A DNA stretch of 64,000 bases from Nocardioides sp. TRM66260-LWL (GCF_020075545.1 NZ_JAIQZK010000005.1:248001-312000); one strand, 5' to 3'; shown: positions 53,268-61,963, counted from the stretch's first letter. Notes: generated from the letters alone by a model not told the origin. Numbers and translations: made by a program.

Positions 53268-54044
53268 ATGCCGACCCCCTCGTACTTCGTCCGCACCGGC
53301 CCGGCCACGCTGTCCCCGACGCCGCTCGTCGGGGGAGCGTGGAACCCGCACGAGCAGCACGTCGCGCCCGCACTGGGGGTGCTGGCGCACGCGGTCGAGC
53401 AGGACGCCCGGGCGCGGCGCGACGACGTCCTGCTGCTCTCGCGCGCCACGTGGGAGATCCTCGGGACGCTGACGCTGGAGCCCGTCGAGGTCGCCGTCGA
53501 GGTGCGGCGCCCGGGCCGCACCATCGAGCTGGTCGACGCGACGCTGAGCCAGGGCGGACGTGCGGCGATCCTGCTGCGGGCCTGGCTGCAGGCGCCCCGC
53601 GACGCCGGCTCGGTCGCGGGCGGCGCGGAGGAGCCGATGGCCGGCCCCGCGGCGCTGGAGCCGTGGGACCCGACGACCGACTGGCCCGGTGCGTTCATCA
53701 CCACCCTCGCCGTCCGACGACGCCGGCTCGCCCCCGGCCGCGCGCAGGTGTGGGTGCGCACCGACGTCCCGCTGCTCGACGAGCCGGTCTCGCCGACCGC
53801 GCGCCTGCTCGGGCTGCTCGACGTCGCCAACGGGATGAGCGTGCGGGCCGACCCGCGTGCCGTCGCGTTCCCGAACCTCGACCTCACCGCGCACCTGCAT
53901 CGCGCGCCGGTCGGCGACTGGCTGGGCCTCGACTCCACGGTCACCTTCGGCGCCACCGGCCTCGGCCTGACCCGCGCCGTCCTGCACGACGTCGACGGGC
54001 CGCTGGGCTCGCTCGCCCAGACGCTGACGGTGCGACCGGGCTGA
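53268..54044 (+). CDS. double-hotdog thioesterase family protein
   Basis: A 258-aa TesB-like protein with two hotdog modules (N-terminal RTGPATLSPTPLVGGAWNPH, central RRPGRTIELVDATLSQGGRA, second module SPTARLLGLLDVANGM and DWLGLDSTVTFGATGLG). The WLGLDSTVTFG motif is common in actinobacterial acyl-CoA thioesterases. ATG at 53268; TAGGCA at 53255-53260 is a weaker leaderless -10. Confidence 0.85.
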   Translation: MPTPSYFVRTGPATLSPTPLVGGAWNPHEQHVAPALGVLAHAVEQDARARRDDVLLLSRATWEILGTLTLEPVEVAVEVRRPGRTIELVDATLSQGGRAAILLRAWLQAPRDAGSVAGGAEEPMAGPAALEPWDPTTDWPGAFITTLAVRRRRLAPGRAQVWVRTDVPLLDEPVSPTARLLGLLDVANGMSVRADPRAVAFPNLDLTAHLHRAPVGDWLGLDSTVTFGATGLGLTRAVLHDVDGPLGSLAQTLTVRPG

Positions 54045-54050
54045 CCCGCG

Positions 54051-54566
54051 TCAGGCGGCGGCGTCCCGCAGGTCCTGCTCGGCGAGCGCGGCCAGGGTGA
54101 GCAACTGCTTGCGCGCCATCACCAGGTCGCCGACGGCCAGCGCCGGCGCGGCCCAGCGCGGCCGCTCCATGACGATCTTCATCAGCAGTCGCGCCCGGTG
54201 CGCGTCGACCGGCTCCACCCGGTAGCTGAGGTGCGAGCCGAGCAGCGTCCCGGTGAGCTCGCGACCGGGCTCGACCGCCACGACGACGCCGAGCGGACGT
54301 CCCGCGCAGGCCATGAACGGCTCGCCGACCCGAGGGTCGGCGAGGTGGTGCAGCGCGCGCGGCGAGCGGCGTCCGAGGTTGTCGATCCAGTCGTAGGAGT
54401 ACGGCGCCAGCCGCAGCTGCACGAGCCGCCGCCACACGACGTCGGACGGCGCCGCGACGTCGACGCCCCGCCACGCCGCCAGCGCGGGTCGCGGCCCGAC
54501 CAGCACGTCGCAGCCGTACCGCGCCCGGGTCTCCGCCTCGCTCACGCCCCACCGGTCGCCGATCAC
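54051..54566 (-). CDS. SRPBCC family protein
   Basis: About 171 aa. WRGVDVAAPSDVVWRRLVQL opens a START-like domain, followed by YSYDWIDNLGRRSP and later SHLSYRVEPVDAHRARLLMK. These are features of a group of actinobacterial SRPBCC/polyketide-cyclase-like proteins. GTG at 54566 is chosen because the longer frame begins in unrelated sequence. Convergent with the thioesterase gene, 6 nt apart. Ligand unknown. Confidence 0.75.
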   Translation of the reverse strand: MIGDRWGVSEAETRARYGCDVLVGPRPALAAWRGVDVAAPSDVVWRRLVQLRLAPYSYDWIDNLGRRSPRALHHLADPRVGEPFMACAGRPLGVVVAVEPGRELTGTLLGSHLSYRVEPVDAHRARLLMKIVMERPRWAAPALAVGDLVMARKQLLTLAALAEQDLRDAAA

Positions 54567-54616
54567 GCCCCCAGCATGCCGCGCGGCCCCGCACACCGGC
54601 CTGCGACGATGGGCGC

Positions 54617-55153
54617 ATGCGCTTCACCGAGCACGAGATGACCACCGCGCTGCACGGGTTCGTCAAGGCGGGTCTGCACCGCGACCCCGAGCAGGCCGAG
54701 GAGCTGTGGCGCACCATGCCGAAGTTCCCGCGGTTCGAGCGCATCCAGATGGTCGGCGAGGTCGTGCTGCCGGTCTTCGGGCTGCTGCCCGAGCTCGACG
54801 TCGAGACCGGCACCCAGCCGCAGTTCACCGACGAGCAGGTCGCCGACGCCCTACGGCCGTGGCTCGAGCAGCGCTTCCGCGCCCAGACCCTCGCGCAGGC
54901 CGAGGCCGACCAGGTGCCGCCGGTCGAGGCCGAGGCCGAGTTCGCCCAGTGGTGGGCCGAGCAGGCCGACGAGGTCGTCGCCCAGCACGTCGAGTACGTA
55001 CAAGGCGTGCTGGCCCACCTGCCGCTGCGCAGCGAGGACGCCCAGCCGGCCGACCGGCAGGCGCCGCGACCGGCCCCGCGCGATCCTGCGGAGGTCGCCG
55101 ACGACGACCTGCCCGACCTGCCGGCCGACTTCGTCATCCCCGACCACCTCTGA
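54617..55153 (+). CDS. hypothetical protein
   Basis: A 178-aa soluble, acidic, helix-rich protein (MRFTEHEMTTALHGFVKAGL; long Glu/Ala/Gln helices around LEQRFRAQTLAQAEADQ; Pro/Asp-rich tail). No recognised family. ATG at 54617. It is followed 9 nt later by the DUF429 gene, so the two are likely one operon. Confidence 0.75.
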   Translation: MRFTEHEMTTALHGFVKAGLHRDPEQAEELWRTMPKFPRFERIQMVGEVVLPVFGLLPELDVETGTQPQFTDEQVADALRPWLEQRFRAQTLAQAEADQVPPVEAEAEFAQWWAEQADEVVAQHVEYVQGVLAHLPLRSEDAQPADRQAPRPAPRDPAEVADDDLPDLPADFVIPDHL

Positions 55154-55162
55154 CCCACGGCC

Positions 55163-55945
55163 GTGCCGGAGCCGGTGGTCCCGCACGCCGTCGGGCTCGA
55201 CCTCGCGTGGGGGCTGCGCAGCCCGTCGGGCGTCGCGGTGCTCGACGCCGGGGGCCGGCTGCTCGACGTCTGCGCCGCACGCTCCGACGAGGAGGTCGTC
55301 GCGGCGCTGACGCCGTGGCTGCCGCACGCGGTGGTGGGCATCGACGCGCCGCTGATCGTCGCCAACGCCACCGGCTCGCGTCCGGCCGAGCAGGCCCTGG
55401 GCCGCGACTTCCGCCGCTTCGAGGCCGGCTGCCACCCGTCCAACACCGGCAAGCCGGAGTTCGCCGAGGGCACCCGCGCCGCCCGGGTCGCCGCGCTGCT
55501 CGGCCTGCCGCTCGACCCCGGGCCGGACGTCGACCCCCGCACCCCGCGCGCGATCGAGGTCTACCCGCACGCCGCCACGGTCGCGCTCTTCGACCTGCCG
55601 CGGATCCTGCGCTACAAGGCCAAGCCCGGACGCTCGCTCGACGACCTGCGCGGCGAGCTGCTGCGCCTGATGGACCTGCTCGAGACGGTCGTCGACACCC
55701 GCGACGGCGCCGGCGCCGAGCCCTGGGCGCGGCTGCGGCAGGAGGCCGCGACCACGACCACCAAGGCGGGGCTGCGGCGGGTCGAGGACCCCGTCGACGC
55801 CGTCGTCTGCGCGCACGTCGCGTGGCTCGCGATCCACGAGCCGGACGCCCTCGCGCGCTACGGCGAGCCGGACACGGGCGTCATCGTCACGCCCGCGCTG
55901 CCGGCGCACCGGCGGGGTGACCCGACGTCGCCGCCCGGCGCCTAG
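55163..55945 (+). CDS. DUF429 domain-containing protein
   Basis: A 260-aa DUF429 protein, an RNase H-fold family of predicted nucleases: AVGLDLAWGLRSPSGVAVLD (first acidic position), VVGIDAPLIVANATGSRPAE (second), and DPVDAVVCAHVAWLA (third). The spacing suits three acidic metal ligands. Biological role unknown. GTG at 55163. Its TAG stop (55943-55945) is part of the next gene's -10 box. Confidence 0.85.
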   Translation: MPEPVVPHAVGLDLAWGLRSPSGVAVLDAGGRLLDVCAARSDEEVVAALTPWLPHAVVGIDAPLIVANATGSRPAEQALGRDFRRFEAGCHPSNTGKPEFAEGTRAARVAALLGLPLDPGPDVDPRTPRAIEVYPHAATVALFDLPRILRYKAKPGRSLDDLRGELLRLMDLLETVVDTRDGAGAEPWARLRQEAATTTTKAGLRRVEDPVDAVVCAHVAWLAIHEPDALARYGEPDTGVIVTPALPAHRRGDPTSPPGA

Positions 55946-55948
55946 CGT
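55943..55948 (+). promoter_or_regulatory. -10 box sharing the DUF429 gene stop codon
   Basis: TAGCGT: TAG is the stop of the DUF429 gene and the box ends 7 nt before the GTG at 55956. Confidence 0.55.
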
Positions 55949-55955
55949 CCCGTCC

Positions 55956-56468
55956 GTGCCCCTCACCGCCGCCCACCTGCTCGAGGACGCCTTCGGCCGG
56001 ATCGAGGAGTCCCTCGACGCCGTGCTCGGCGACCTCGACGTCGACGACCTCGCCCGCCCGCCCGCGCCCGGGACGAACTCGATCGCGTGGCTGGTCTGGC
56101 ACCTCGCGCGGGTGGTGGACGACCACCTCGCGGCGGTCGCCGAGCGCCCCCAGGTCTGGGAGGCAGAGGGCTTCCGGGCGCGGCTCGCGCTCGACCTGCC
56201 GGCCGACGACACCGGCTACGGGCACGGCCCCGACGAGGTCGCCCGGGTGCGGGCGTCCGGCGCCGACCTGGCCGGCTACGCGCGGGCCGCCCTGGCCCTG
56301 GCCGTCGAGGTCGTCCACGGGCTCGACGACGCCGACCTCGAGCGGGTCGTCGACGAGGCCTGGGACCCGCCGGTGACGCTCGCCGTCCGGCTGGTCAGCG
56401 TGCTCGACGACGCCACCCGGCACATCGGCCAGGCCGAGTACGTGCGGGGCCTGCTCGACCGGCGCTGA
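55956..56468 (+). CDS. DinB/DUF664 family mycothiol transferase-like protein
   Basis: A 170-aa DinB-like four-helix protein: AHLLEDAFGRIEESLDAVLG, GTNSIAWLVWHLARVVDDHL (first metal His) and LDDATRHIGQAEYVRGLLDR (C-terminal His). DUF664 members in actinobacteria are metal- and mycothiol-linked transferases. GTG at 55956, set by the -10 box 7 nt upstream. Confidence 0.85.
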   Translation: MPLTAAHLLEDAFGRIEESLDAVLGDLDVDDLARPPAPGTNSIAWLVWHLARVVDDHLAAVAERPQVWEAEGFRARLALDLPADDTGYGHGPDEVARVRASGADLAGYARAALALAVEVVHGLDDADLERVVDEAWDPPVTLAVRLVSVLDDATRHIGQAEYVRGLLDRR

Positions 56469-56516
56469 GCGCTCCGTCGCCCACCGGCTCCAGCGACCGG
56501 CTCCGGCGGCCGGGCG

Positions 56517-57809
56517 TCAGACCGTCGCGGCGTCGCGGGTGATCCGGTAGCGCACGAACGACGGCACGGCGAGCGCGGCGACCACCGTCCCGACGATCAC
56601 CAGCACGCCGCCCCCGGCGGCGGCCGTCGCGGCGCCCACCGAGACGGCGGCGGCGCCGTGCACGACGTCGCTGATCCGCGGCCCGCCGGCCACGACCACG
56701 ATGAACACGCCCTGCAGCCGCCCGCGGACGGCGTCCTCGGCCGCCGACTGCAGCATCGAGGTGCGGAAGGCCGCGGAGGCCATGTCGGCCGCGCCCCCGA
56801 GCGCGAGCAGGCCGACCGCGGCCACGAGCATCGCGGTGCGGTAGCGCCCGCCGTCGACGTCGGCCAGCGCGACCGCGACCCCGAAGCCGGCGATCGCCGC
56901 GCCCCACACCAGGATGCACACGATGACGGCGACGCCCTGGCGGGTCACCCGGGAGACCCACCCGCTGAGCACGCCGCCGACCACCGCGCCGGCCGGGATC
57001 GCCGCGAAGAGCAGCGCGAAGACCAGCCCGCCCTGCTCGGGGCCGGCGAAGTCGACGTGCGCGATCTCGGGGAACAGCGCGCGGGGCATGCCGAACACCA
57101 TGGCGATGAGGTCGACGACGAAGCTCATCAGCAGGACGGGCTGGGTGCGCAGGTACGCGAGGCCCTCGATCACCGAGCGCAGGCCCGCGGCGCCGGCCGC
57201 GACGCCCTCGATCGGCAGCGGCGGCAGCCGCAGCACGGCGCCGAGGGTGGCCAGCAGGCTGATCGCGTCGATCAGGTAGAGCCAGGAGAACCCGAGCACG
57301 GGGATCAGCGCACCCGCGACGAGCGGCCCGGCGATGCCGCCGGCCTGCATGACGGTCATGCTCAGCGAGTTCGCCGCCGGGAGCAGCTCGGGCTCGAGCA
57401 GCCGCGGCAGCACGGCGCTGCGCGTGGGCTGGTTGACGGCGAAGAACGCCTGCTGCACCGCGAAGAGGCTCAGCAGGAGCCACACGTTCCCCGAGCCGAG
57501 CGCGGCCTGCAGCCAGAACAGGGTGCTGGTGCCGATCAGGCCGAGGGTGGTGACGACCAGCAGGGTGCGGCGGTCGACGACGTCCGCGAGCGCCCCGCCG
57601 TAGAGGCCGAACACGACGAGCGGGACGAGCCCGAACAGCCCGGTGAGACCCACGTAGGCCGACGAGCCGGTGTCGGCGTAGATCTGCGCCGGCACGGAGA
57701 CGACCGTCAGCTGCGCCCCGATGACGGTGACGATGTTGGCCAGCCAGAGCCGCCGGAAGTGCGGGTTGCGCAGCGGGCGGGTGTCGGCGACGAGTCCACG
57801 GATGCCCAC
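56517..57809 (-). CDS. MFS transporter
   Basis: A 430-aa 12-segment major facilitator exporter. The N-terminus TRPLRNPHFRRLWLANIVTV and the motif-A loop YGGALADVVDRRTLLVVTT resemble the enterobactin-exporter (EntS)-like MFS group. Such proteins expel siderophores or drugs; the substrate cannot be assigned. GTG at 57809 lies 8 nt after TAGGTT (57818-57823). Divergent from the LLM gene, whose own leaderless box is about 80 bp away. Confidence 0.9.
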   Translation of the reverse strand: MGIRGLVADTRPLRNPHFRRLWLANIVTVIGAQLTVVSVPAQIYADTGSSAYVGLTGLFGLVPLVVFGLYGGALADVVDRRTLLVVTTLGLIGTSTLFWLQAALGSGNVWLLLSLFAVQQAFFAVNQPTRSAVLPRLLEPELLPAANSLSMTVMQAGGIAGPLVAGALIPVLGFSWLYLIDAISLLATLGAVLRLPPLPIEGVAAGAAGLRSVIEGLAYLRTQPVLLMSFVVDLIAMVFGMPRALFPEIAHVDFAGPEQGGLVFALLFAAIPAGAVVGGVLSGWVSRVTRQGVAVIVCILVWGAAIAGFGVAVALADVDGGRYRTAMLVAAVGLLALGGAADMASAAFRTSMLQSAAEDAVRGRLQGVFIVVVAGGPRISDVVHGAAAVSVGAATAAAGGGVLVIVGTVVAALAVPSFVRYRITRDAATV

Positions 57810-57914
57810 GGCGATCGAACCTACGTCGTGCCCGGTCGCGGGCCGGCATCGGCGGGCGCGCCGGGCCGATCCGAGTCGGGCAGGGACGAGCCGGGTGCAC
57901 CTAGGCTCGCGGGC

Positions 57915-58799
57915 ATGCGCTTCGGGATCACCCTGCTCACCGACCAGCCGTGGCGGGAGGCCGCGCCGCGCTGGCGTGCCGCCGAGGAGCTCGGCTTCGA
58001 CCACGCCTGGACCTACGACCACCTGATCTGGAGCGGCCTCACCGGGGCGCCCTGGCGCGGGGCCACGCCGGTGCTGGCGGCCGCGGCCGGCGTCACGTCG
58101 TCGATCCGCCTCGGGACGCTCGTCGCCTCGCCCAACTTCCGCCACCCCTACCAGCTCTTCCGCGACGCCCAGGCCCTCGAAGACGTCTCGGACGGCCGGT
58201 TCGTGCTGGGCATCGGCGCCGGCGGCGACACCGACTCCGCGGTGCTCGGCGTCCCGCGCAGCCGCAAGGAGCGCTCGGACCGGTTCGAGGAGGCGCTGCG
58301 GGCGCTCGTCCGGCTCCGCGACGCCGACCCGGACGAGGCGGTCGACCTCGCCGGCGAGCACGTCCGCACCGCCGGCGCCCGCACCGCGCCCGGCCTGCCG
58401 CGCACGCCGTTCCTCGTGGCCGGCGACGGGCCGCGGGCGATCCGGCTGGCCGTCGAGCTCGGCGACGCCTGGGTGCTCACCGGCCCCTGGGGCGTCCCGC
58501 TGGCCGACTGGTGGTCCGGCGTGGAGGTGGCCGTGGGCCGCGCCGAGGAGGCGCTGGCCGCCACCGGTCGCGCCGGCCTGGACCGTCACCTGCTGCTCGA
58601 CGCCGCCCCCAGCGGCGCCCTGCCCGAGGGACGCACCGCGCTGGCCTCGGTCGGCTTCTTCGAGGAGCTCGTCGGCCGCGCGTCCGAGCTGGGCTTCACC
58701 GACGTCACCTGCCACTGGCCCCGCGCCGACCAGCCCTACGCCGCCGACGAGGCCACGCTCGAGCGGGTCGCCGCCGACGTGCTGCCGCGCTGGCGCTGA
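57915..58799 (+). CDS. LLM class (F420-dependent) flavin oxidoreductase
   Basis: A 294-aa luciferase-like TIM-barrel enzyme (MRFGITLLTDQPWREAAPRW; FDHAWTYDHLIWSGL; LGTLVASPNFRHPYQLFRDA; RFVLGIGAGGD). In actinobacteria most such proteins use coenzyme F420 and reduce or oxidise small organic substrates. ATG at 57915 lies 7 nt after TAGGCT (57902-57907). The stop is followed 4 nt later by palindromic element A2. Confidence 0.9.
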   Translation: MRFGITLLTDQPWREAAPRWRAAEELGFDHAWTYDHLIWSGLTGAPWRGATPVLAAAAGVTSSIRLGTLVASPNFRHPYQLFRDAQALEDVSDGRFVLGIGAGGDTDSAVLGVPRSRKERSDRFEEALRALVRLRDADPDEAVDLAGEHVRTAGARTAPGLPRTPFLVAGDGPRAIRLAVELGDAWVLTGPWGVPLADWWSGVEVAVGRAEEALAATGRAGLDRHLLLDAAPSGALPEGRTALASVGFFEELVGRASELGFTDVTCHWPRADQPYAADEATLERVAADVLPRWR

Positions 58800-58803
58800 C
58801 GCT

Positions 58804-58873
58804 TGTAACGCGGAGTCCCGTGAACCTCCCACCCGTCAGGAGTGGTGGTCAGTTGACGGGACTCCGCGTTACA
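58804..58873. repeat. 70-bp palindromic element, copy A2
   Basis: Terminal inverted repeats TGTAACGCGGAGTCCCG at 58804-58820 and 58857-58873, identical to copy A1. It lies between the convergent LLM and glutathione peroxidase genes. Confidence 0.9.
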
Positions 58874-58899
58874 TGGGTGGGCGCGCCCGACCGGGGCGC

Positions 58900-59388
58900 T
58901 CAGCCCAGCAGGCCCTCCACGGCCGCGACCACGCTCGGGTCCTGCGGCTCGACGCCGGGGGAGAACCGGGCGACGACGGCGCCGGAGCCGTCGACGAGGA
59001 ACTTCTCGAAGTTCCAGGCGATGTCGCCGGCCTCGCCCTTCTCGTTCGCCACCGGCGTCAGCTCGGCGTAGAGCGGGTGCCGGCCCTCGCCGTTGACCTC
59101 GATCTTCTCGGTCATCGGGAAGGTGACGCCGTAGGTGGCCGAGCAGAACTCCTGGATCTCCTCGGACGTGCCGGGCTCCTGGCCGCCGAACTGGTTGCAC
59201 GGCAGGCCGACGACGGTGAAGCCGCGCTCGCCGTACTGCTCCTGCAGGGCCTCCAGACCGGTGTACTGCGGGGTCAGGCCGCACTTGCTGGCGACGTTGA
59301 CGAGGAGGGCCGGCTTCCCGCCGGTGATCTCGCCGAGGGTGGCGGCGGTGCCGTCGAGGCGGGCGATCGGGGTGTCGAGGATGCTCAT
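58900..59388 (-). CDS. glutathione peroxidase family peroxidase
   Basis: A 162-aa thiol peroxidase: catalytic Cys36 (ASKCGLTPQY), Gln70 (PCNQFGGQEPG), and Trp-Asn in IAWNFEKFLV; resolving-type Cys82 present. As in other actinobacteria lacking glutathione it probably uses thioredoxin or mycoredoxin to reduce peroxides. ATG at 59388 lies 7 nt after TAGGCT (59396-59401). Confidence 0.95.
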   Translation of the reverse strand: MSILDTPIARLDGTAATLGEITGGKPALLVNVASKCGLTPQYTGLEALQEQYGERGFTVVGLPCNQFGGQEPGTSEEIQEFCSATYGVTFPMTEKIEVNGEGRHPLYAELTPVANEKGEAGDIAWNFEKFLVDGSGAVVARFSPGVEPQDPSVVAAVEGLLG

Positions 59389-59413
59389 GGCCTCGAGCCT
59401 AGGAGGCGGGCGC

Positions 59414-60979
59414 TCAGGCCTCGGCCGGGACGGCGGCCGGGACGGCGGCCGGGACGTCCGGCGCCGCGTGACCGGCCGCCTCGTGCGCGGCCATCCAGCG
59501 CCGTCCGGGCAGGGCGACGAGGGCGCCCAGCGCTCCGAGCAGGCACAGCGAGCCGATCACCAGGCAGCCGGTGGCCAGCCCGTCCATGAACGCGGTCTCC
59601 AGCGCCGAGCGCACCTCCGGCATCCGCGCACCGAGCGCGTTCGCGACGCCGACGGACTCCTGCGCGGCGCGCAGCTGCTCGGCGGGCAGCCGGGCGCCGT
59701 CGAGCAGCTCGCCGAGCCGGCTGGCGTAGACGCTGGAGAAGACCGAGCCGATCACCGCGACGCCGAGGGTGCCGCCGAGCTCGCGGGTGGCGTCGTTGAC
59801 CGCCGAGCCGACGCCGGCCCGCGCGGGCGGCAGGGTCTGCAGGATCGACTCGGCGGCCACCGTGCTGACCATGCCCAGGCCGAGGCCCATGAGGATCATC
59901 TGCGGCACGATCACCGTCGGGTACGACGTGGTGACCTCGGAGGTCGAGATCCACAGGAACGAGCTGCCCAGCAGCGTCAGGCCCAGCGTGACGACGGTCT
60001 TCGCGCCCAGCCGCGGGCCGAGCAGCCCGCCGAGCACCGACGCCACCGCGATGCTCGCGGCCACCGGGATGGTGCGCGCGCCGGCGCCGAGCGGGGAGTA
60101 CTCGCGCAGCAGCTGGAAGTACTGCGTGATCAGGAAGATGAAGCCGAAGAGCGAGAAGAAGGCGATCGTCACGGCGCCGGACGCGGCGGAGAACCGCGGG
60201 TCGGAGAAGAGCCGGACGTCCAGCATCGGGTGCGCGACGCGCCGCTCGACGGCGACGAACACGCCGATCAGCAGCGCGGCTCCGGCGAACCCGGTGAGCG
60301 TGGCGGTCGACGACCAGCCGTGCTCGGGGCCCTCGATGATCGTGTAGGTGAGCAGGCCCAGCGCCGCCACGGAGATGCCGAGTCCGGGCAGGTCCAGGCG
60401 CGGGACGGCGGGATCGCGCGACTCCGGCACGAACGCCACGGTCATGGCGATGGCCAGCACCGCCACGGGCACCAGCGCCCAGAAGACCGCGTGCCAGGTG
60501 AAGTGCTCGAGCAGCCAGCCGCCGGTCACCGGGCCGAGCGCCACGCCCATGCCGGTGGCCGCGCCCCAGGCGCCGAGGGCGGCGGCGCGCTCCGTCCGCT
60601 CGGTGAAGGTGTTGGCGATGATCGACAGCGTCGTGGGGAAGATCAGCGCCGCGAACGCGCCCATGACGAAGCGCAGCGCGATCAGCTGCTCGGCGTTCTG
60701 CGCGAGCGCGGCCACGGCGCTGGAGAGGCCGAAGCCGGCCAGGCCGAGGAGCAGGGCGGGACGGCGTCCGAACCGGTCGGAGAGGGAGCCCATCGCGAGC
60801 ACCAGCGCGGCGAAGGCCAGGTTGTAGCCGTCGACGATCCACAGCAGCTGGCGGGTGCCGGCGTCGAGCGCGGCGGAGAGATCGGGGACGGCGACGTTCA
60901 CGATCGTGGTGTCGAGGTTGATGCTCAGTGCGGCGAGGCAGACGGTCACCAGCACGAGCGGCTTGCGCACGGTGCTCAT
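59414..60979 (-). CDS. DHA2 family (EmrB/QacA) MFS transporter
   Basis: A 521-aa, 14-segment drug:H+ antiporter. LNLDTT-type motif D1 reads INLDTTIVNVAVPDLSAAL, motif A GSLSDRFGRRPALLLG, motif C GPVTGGWLLEHFTW. ATG at 60979 has AGGAGA upstream; the longer frame has no domain support. It is divergent from a TetR gene and shares with it a promoter region holding two 18-bp direct repeats, the usual arrangement of a drug-inducible exporter. Confidence 0.92.
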   Translation of the reverse strand: MSTVRKPLVLVTVCLAALSINLDTTIVNVAVPDLSAALDAGTRQLLWIVDGYNLAFAALVLAMGSLSDRFGRRPALLLGLAGFGLSSAVAALAQNAEQLIALRFVMGAFAALIFPTTLSIIANTFTERTERAAALGAWGAATGMGVALGPVTGGWLLEHFTWHAVFWALVPVAVLAIAMTVAFVPESRDPAVPRLDLPGLGISVAALGLLTYTIIEGPEHGWSSTATLTGFAGAALLIGVFVAVERRVAHPMLDVRLFSDPRFSAASGAVTIAFFSLFGFIFLITQYFQLLREYSPLGAGARTIPVAASIAVASVLGGLLGPRLGAKTVVTLGLTLLGSSFLWISTSEVTTSYPTVIVPQMILMGLGLGMVSTVAAESILQTLPPARAGVGSAVNDATRELGGTLGVAVIGSVFSSVYASRLGELLDGARLPAEQLRAAQESVGVANALGARMPEVRSALETAFMDGLATGCLVIGSLCLLGALGALVALPGRRWMAAHEAAGHAAPDVPAAVPAAVPAEA

Positions 60980-61010
60980 CGGGTTCTCCTGATGGGGACG
61001 GCCGAGATAA

Positions 61011-61074
61011 GTGGACGGTGTCAACATGGCGACGTCGTCGAGTGTGGACCGCAGATGTGGCCACTGTCAACATG
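61011..61074. promoter_or_regulatory. paired operator-like repeats between MFS and tetR genes
   Basis: GTGGACGGTGTCAACATG (61011-61028) and GTGGCCACTGTCAACATG (61057-61074) differ at 3 of 18 positions and are spaced 46 bp start to start. Each contains an imperfect GTGGAC/GTCAAC dyad. Probable TetR binding sites for both divergent promoters. Confidence 0.6.
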
Positions 61075-61101
61075 CCCGTCGGGTGGTCTACCCTCGTCGC
61101 C

Positions 61102-61773
61102 GTGAGCACCGCCCGCGCCTACCACCACGGCAACCTGCGCGCGGCCCTGGTCGACGCCGGCGTCCAGGTGGTGCGCGAGCACGGAGCCGCGGGTGCCGAC
61201 GCCGTCGCGCTGCGCGACCTGGCCCGGCGCGTGGGCGTCAGCCACAACGCGGCCTACCGGCACTTCGCCGACCGCGAGGAGCTGCTCGGCGAGATCGCCG
61301 GGGTCGGCATGACCGCGCTCACCGAGGCGATCGCCGCCCGGCTGGCGACGCTGGGCGAGCCCGACGCGGTGCGCGCGGCCCGCCTGGCGCTGCGCGAGAT
61401 CGGCCGCGGCTACGTCGCCTTCGCGCTCGCGGACGCCGGGCTGTTCCGCCTCGCCTTCGCGGCCTACCCCAGCCTGGCCGGTGCCCCCGCGATGGAGCCC
61501 GAGCTCGAGGCGACGGTCGAGGCCAGCCCGTTCGGCCAGCTCAACCGCGCCCTCGACGCGCTCGTCGAGGTCGGCTACCTGGCGCCGGACGCGCGTCCGG
61601 GCGCGGAGTTCACCTGCTGGAGCCTCGTCCACGGCCTGGCCATGCTCTTCCTCGAGGGACCGCTCCAGCGGCTGGGCCCCGCGGAGCGGGAGTCGATCGT
61701 CGAGGGCGCGCTCGCCGCGATCGACCGCGGCTTCGGCGGCACCACCGGCGGCGCCTGGCCGCCGCTGGGCTGA
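61102..61773 (+). CDS. TetR/AcrR family regulator (exporter-linked)
   Basis: A 223-aa TetR repressor: N-terminal HTH (YHHGNLRAALVDAGVQVVRE; ALRDLARRVGVSHNAAYRHF) and a C-terminal ligand domain of the WHG type (EFTCWSLVHGLAMLFLEGPL). The YHHGNLR...SHNAAYRHF pattern is typical of a subfamily beside drug exporters. GTG at 61102 lies 7 nt after TACCCT (61089-61094). It probably represses the divergent MFS gene and itself. Confidence 0.92.
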   Translation: MSTARAYHHGNLRAALVDAGVQVVREHGAAGADAVALRDLARRVGVSHNAAYRHFADREELLGEIAGVGMTALTEAIAARLATLGEPDAVRAARLALREIGRGYVAFALADAGLFRLAFAAYPSLAGAPAMEPELEATVEASPFGQLNRALDALVEVGYLAPDARPGAEFTCWSLVHGLAMLFLEGPLQRLGPAERESIVEGALAAIDRGFGGTTGGAWPPLG

Positions 61774-61826
61774 GCCGGCCCCGATCGAGGCCGATCGATC
61801 CGCGTCGATCCGCCACGACCCGCCGC

Positions 61827-61900
61827 ATGTAACGCGGGGTTCGACTGCTCTACGCACCCCACATACGGGTCGACCAGAGGGGGTGGACCCCGCGTTACAT
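61827..61900. repeat. 74-bp palindromic element, copy A3
   Basis: Terminal inverted repeats ATGTAACGCGGGGT (61827-61840) and ACCCCGCGTTACAT (61887-61900), with an inner CACCCC/GGGGTG stem. Compared with A1/A2, the A-T pair inside GCGGAGT/ACTCCGC has become G-C on both arms. It lies between convergent TetR genes. Confidence 0.85.
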
Positions 61901-61930
61901 GCCGGGCCGGGCCGGGCCGGGCCGGGCCGG
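61901..61930. repeat. six tandem GCCGG units
   Basis: Six perfect copies of the pentamer GCCGG directly abut element A3. A slippage-prone microsatellite in the 3' intergenic space between the two TetR genes; no function inferred. Confidence 0.8.
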
Positions 61931-61963
61931 GGCGGATCGGGTCGAGTCGGCCGCAGGACCGCG

